34,937 nucleotides of DNA from assembly GCA_030448225.1 (NCBI GenBank), contig JAUJNJ010000014.1:1-34937 (forward strand). Direction: 5' to 3'. Origin of the DNA: Phycisphaerae bacterium (GTDB lineage: Bacteria > Planctomycetota > Phycisphaerae > Tepidisphaerales > Tepidisphaeraceae). Positions 33,157-34,937 of the stretch are shown piece after piece (the first letter of the stretch is position 1; the number at the start of each line of letters is the position of its first letter). A model generated the notes under the pieces. That model worked only from the letters and a program-made list of their open reading frames with translations. It did no database searches and had not been told where the DNA came from. A program made the position numbers and the translations under genes.

Positions 33157-34062
33157 TCACCCGAAGCTCGTCAGGTTTGTCAAGGCTGCCGACTGGCCGG
33201 TCGCGGCGAACGACGTGCCGGTGCCGGCGGCGGCGATCGGGGAGTTGGTGCCGAGGACCGAGGCGTTGGGCGACGTCGGGCGCGTGATCGAGCCGCCGAG
33301 CACGTCCTGGCGCACGCTGCCGGCGGTGGCGGTCGTGGGGGAGGCGAGCGCGGCGAGGTCGGCGTCGAGCGGCGACGCGACGAGGTCGCCGGCCGCCGTC
33401 GAGCCCGCCCCGGGCGGGCGCGTGTCGGCGGTGGTGTCGATGGCTGCCGCGCCGCCCCCGCCGCCCCCGCCGCCGGTCTCGAACGGCACGTTCGACGAGA
33501 AGCCGGCCGGCTGCCCACCGCCCGAGTCGTCGCCGGGGAAGCCGGAGAGCGGGAGGCCGGTCACGAGCAGTTCGGGCGTCAGCAGTTCGGGCGGGATGTC
33601 CGGCAGGCTCTCGATGTTCTGCAGGCGGTCGAGGTCGAAGTCGGCGATGTCGCGGCCGCTGCCGCCGTCGAGGATGTCGTTGCCGCCCTGCCCGCGCACC
33701 TCGTCGTCGCCCGCCCGGGCTTGCAACCGGTCGTTGCCGTCGCCGCCGAACAACCGGTCGTTCCCGAAGCCGCCGACGATCCGGTCGCTCCCCGCGCCGC
33801 CCTCGATGAGCGTGGGGAGACTAAGTCGATCAACGCGGATGCGGTCGTCCCCGTCACCGCCACGGATGACGATCTGTCGCACGTCGGCTGCCGGGAATGG
33901 CGTCGGCGCGGTGCCCCGCGCCTCCTGAACGTTGATGGTGCCGCGACGTGAGAAGACGCGGACATTGTCCGCGGCCGCGGTCCCTTCGACGGTTAGCACG
34001 CCATCGGCAACGGTGGCCGACAGGAACAGTCGCGACTCCAGCGTTTCGATCGGGTTGCGCAT
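33157..34062 (-). CDS. RTX/hemolysin-type calcium-binding repeat protein, paralogue B
   Basis: 301 residues, intact. MRNPIETLESRLFLSATVAD and GVLTVEGTAAADNVRVFSRR mirror paralogue A's N-terminus, the planctomycete LExR extracellular motif. Then VRQIVIRGGDGDDRIRVDRL, LIEGGAGSDRIVGGFGNDRL, FGGDGNDRLQARAGDDEVRG and GQGGNDILDGGSGRDIADFD form an RTX beta-roll with GGxGxDxUx nonapeptides (about residues 68-145) that bind calcium. The C-terminal half is low complexity: a Gly run (about residue 200) and a Ser/Thr/Ala/Pro tail, likely an extended surface stalk. No enzyme domain or type I secretion signal is evident. Its function is probably adhesion or matrix, by analogy only. Confidence 0.85.
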   Translation of the reverse strand: MRNPIETLESRLFLSATVADGVLTVEGTAAADNVRVFSRRGTINVQEARGTAPTPFPAADVRQIVIRGGDGDDRIRVDRLSLPTLIEGGAGSDRIVGGFGNDRLFGGDGNDRLQARAGDDEVRGQGGNDILDGGSGRDIADFDLDRLQNIESLPDIPPELLTPELLVTGLPLSGFPGDDSGGGQPAGFSSNVPFETGGGGGGGGAAAIDTTADTRPPGAGSTAAGDLVASPLDADLAALASPTTATAGSVRQDVLGGSITRPTSPNASVLGTNSPIAAAGTGTSFAATGQSAALTNLTSFG

Positions 34063-34248
34063 TGAATGATCCTCGCCTTTCCGCCCTCGGCAAGACCGTC
34101 GGGCCCAGTAGATACAAGCGAGTGGCGGGCCACAAGCTGACGGCCCGCCCGTTTCCGGAGCGGGCGACGTGGAATCGATGCGCGGTTATGCGTGTGCGCA
34201 CTGGCTGGCGGCGGGCGGGTCGGTCCTCGGGCCCGCGTCCGTGTCACG

Positions 34249-34914
34249 TCACGAAGCGGGTGAGGTGGGAGCCTGTAGCTGCGTCCGCAGCCAATCGCGA
34301 AGGATGGCCGGCAGTTCGTCCGCCCACTCGTCCAGGCCGTGGCGGGTACCCGGCTTGAGGAGCAGTTTCTTGGGCTGTCGGGCGGCGGCGTAGACGTGGC
34401 GCGAGCAGTCGGGCGGCAGGACCTCGTCTGCCTCGCCGTGTGCCAGCAGGAGCGAGCAGCGCGGCCCGAGGTCGGCAACGGGTCCCGCGCCGTACGTTTG
34501 CGTCGACATCGGCACGCAGGTCTTCACGTCCGGCGAGAGCGCCGCCGCCCGGATGACCACCGCGCCGCCGAACGAGTGCCCGACGAGCCCGACCCGCTCC
34601 ACGCCCGCCGCCCGGAGCAGGCTGATCCCGGCCAGCACGTCGAGCACGCATTCCTTGAGGTGGTTCGGGTGGCGGTAGCGAACGCGCAGGCACGAGAGGC
34701 CGTCGCCCTGAAGTTCCGCGGCGAGGCGCGGGTAGAGCCACCCGCGGACGGGCGTGTCGAACCCGCCGCCCGCGCCGCCCACGAAGACGACCCCGGCCGT
34801 CGCTCCGCGCGTCTCGTAGAGCCGGCTTTCGATGTCGCCGCGGTCCGTCTCCTGGACGACCGGCACGAACCCCTCCGCCGTGAGCGCCGCCCGGCGGACG
34901 TCGCGGACGTGCAT
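34249..34914 (-). CDS. Alpha/beta hydrolase family protein, 5' end uncertain
   Basis: 221 residues from the ATG at 34914. Core: AGVVFVGGAGGGFDTPVRGW (oxyanion region), DGLSCLRVRYRHPNHLKECV, VERVGLVGHSFGGAVVIRAA with the nucleophile GHSFGG, LLLAHGEADEVLPPDCSRHV with the acid Asp, and LLLKPGTRHGLDEWADELPA with the catalytic His. All three triad residues are in place. It is like dienelactone-hydrolase/serine-aminopeptidase type small hydrolases; the substrate is unknown. The reading frame stays open up to the window edge (34937) with no stop (preceded by TEAVTLQ), and no ribosome site precedes the ATG at proper spacing, so the real start may be beyond the edge. Confidence 0.84.
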   Translation of the reverse strand: MHVRDVRRAALTAEGFVPVVQETDRGDIESRLYETRGATAGVVFVGGAGGGFDTPVRGWLYPRLAAELQGDGLSCLRVRYRHPNHLKECVLDVLAGISLLRAAGVERVGLVGHSFGGAVVIRAAALSPDVKTCVPMSTQTYGAGPVADLGPRCSLLLAHGEADEVLPPDCSRHVYAAARQPKKLLLKPGTRHGLDEWADELPAILRDWLRTQLQAPTSPAS

Positions 34915-34937
34915 CTGAAGTGTGACCGCCTCCGTCT

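Overview
The window is about 35 kb of very GC-rich DNA (roughly two thirds G+C by eye) from a Planctomycetota bacterium, most likely of the Phycisphaerae type. This rests on the two adjacent RTX-like proteins with the planctomycete N-terminal signature (LExR-L-S/A followed by ATxADGVLTVEGTA), on membrane proteins carrying the Cys-x-x-Cys-Gly-Tyr zinc ribbon typical of that phylum, on several planctomycete-type hypothetical families, and on the aroF / tpiA-secG-yicC-gmk-rpoZ-coaC gene order. It looks like ordinary chromosome. I see no rRNA, tRNA, CRISPR array, phage or insertion sequence.

Layout. Minus strand, 1-11558: start of cysD, an RDD-family membrane protein and a lipoprotein joined by an ATGA overlap, two small planctomycete hypotheticals, a cyclodeaminase-family enzyme, a 989-residue M16 metalloprotease lipoprotein, a stand-alone response regulator, a glutaredoxin-like protein coupled to a TIM-barrel sugar-phosphate isomerase, and YceH. 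Plus strand: a TrhA/hemolysin-III membrane protein (11679-12326). Minus strand, 12411-14664: two paralogous secretin-N-like proteins flanking a zinc-ribbon membrane protein. Plus strand, 14973-24188: a housekeeping run of aroF, tpiA, secG, yicC, a 45-residue membrane protein, gmk, rpoZ, coaC, dut and ftsK, broken only by a minus-strand Uma2 nuclease. Plus strand, 24313-31612: a secreted hypothetical, a DUF6717-type protein, a zinc-ribbon membrane protein, then aroB-dprA-nudix-ppx. Minus strand, 31847-34914: two RTX paralogues and an alpha/beta hydrolase.

Two features stand out. First, six junctions between consecutive plus-strand genes (aroF/tpiA, tpiA/secG, gmk/rpoZ, rpoZ/coaC, dut/ftsK, nudix/ppx) are filled almost end to end by imperfect inverted repeats or arms of them. 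These belong to several unrelated sequence families, some with a clear 7-base period (CTAGTTG, GAGTGGG-like). They begin a few bases after, or inside, the upstream stop and end 3-21 bases before the next start codon. An 82-nt inverted repeat of another family lies at 9339-9420. They look like a class of intercistronic hairpin spacers and are the best candidate here for something undescribed. Second, about 13 genes, including essential ones (ftsK, tpiA, secG, coaC), are cut by one or more small frameshifts, mostly in GC-dinucleotide runs, while the rest are intact. This pattern points to uncorrected indels in the assembly rather than real gene decay, so those genes are annotated across the breaks.
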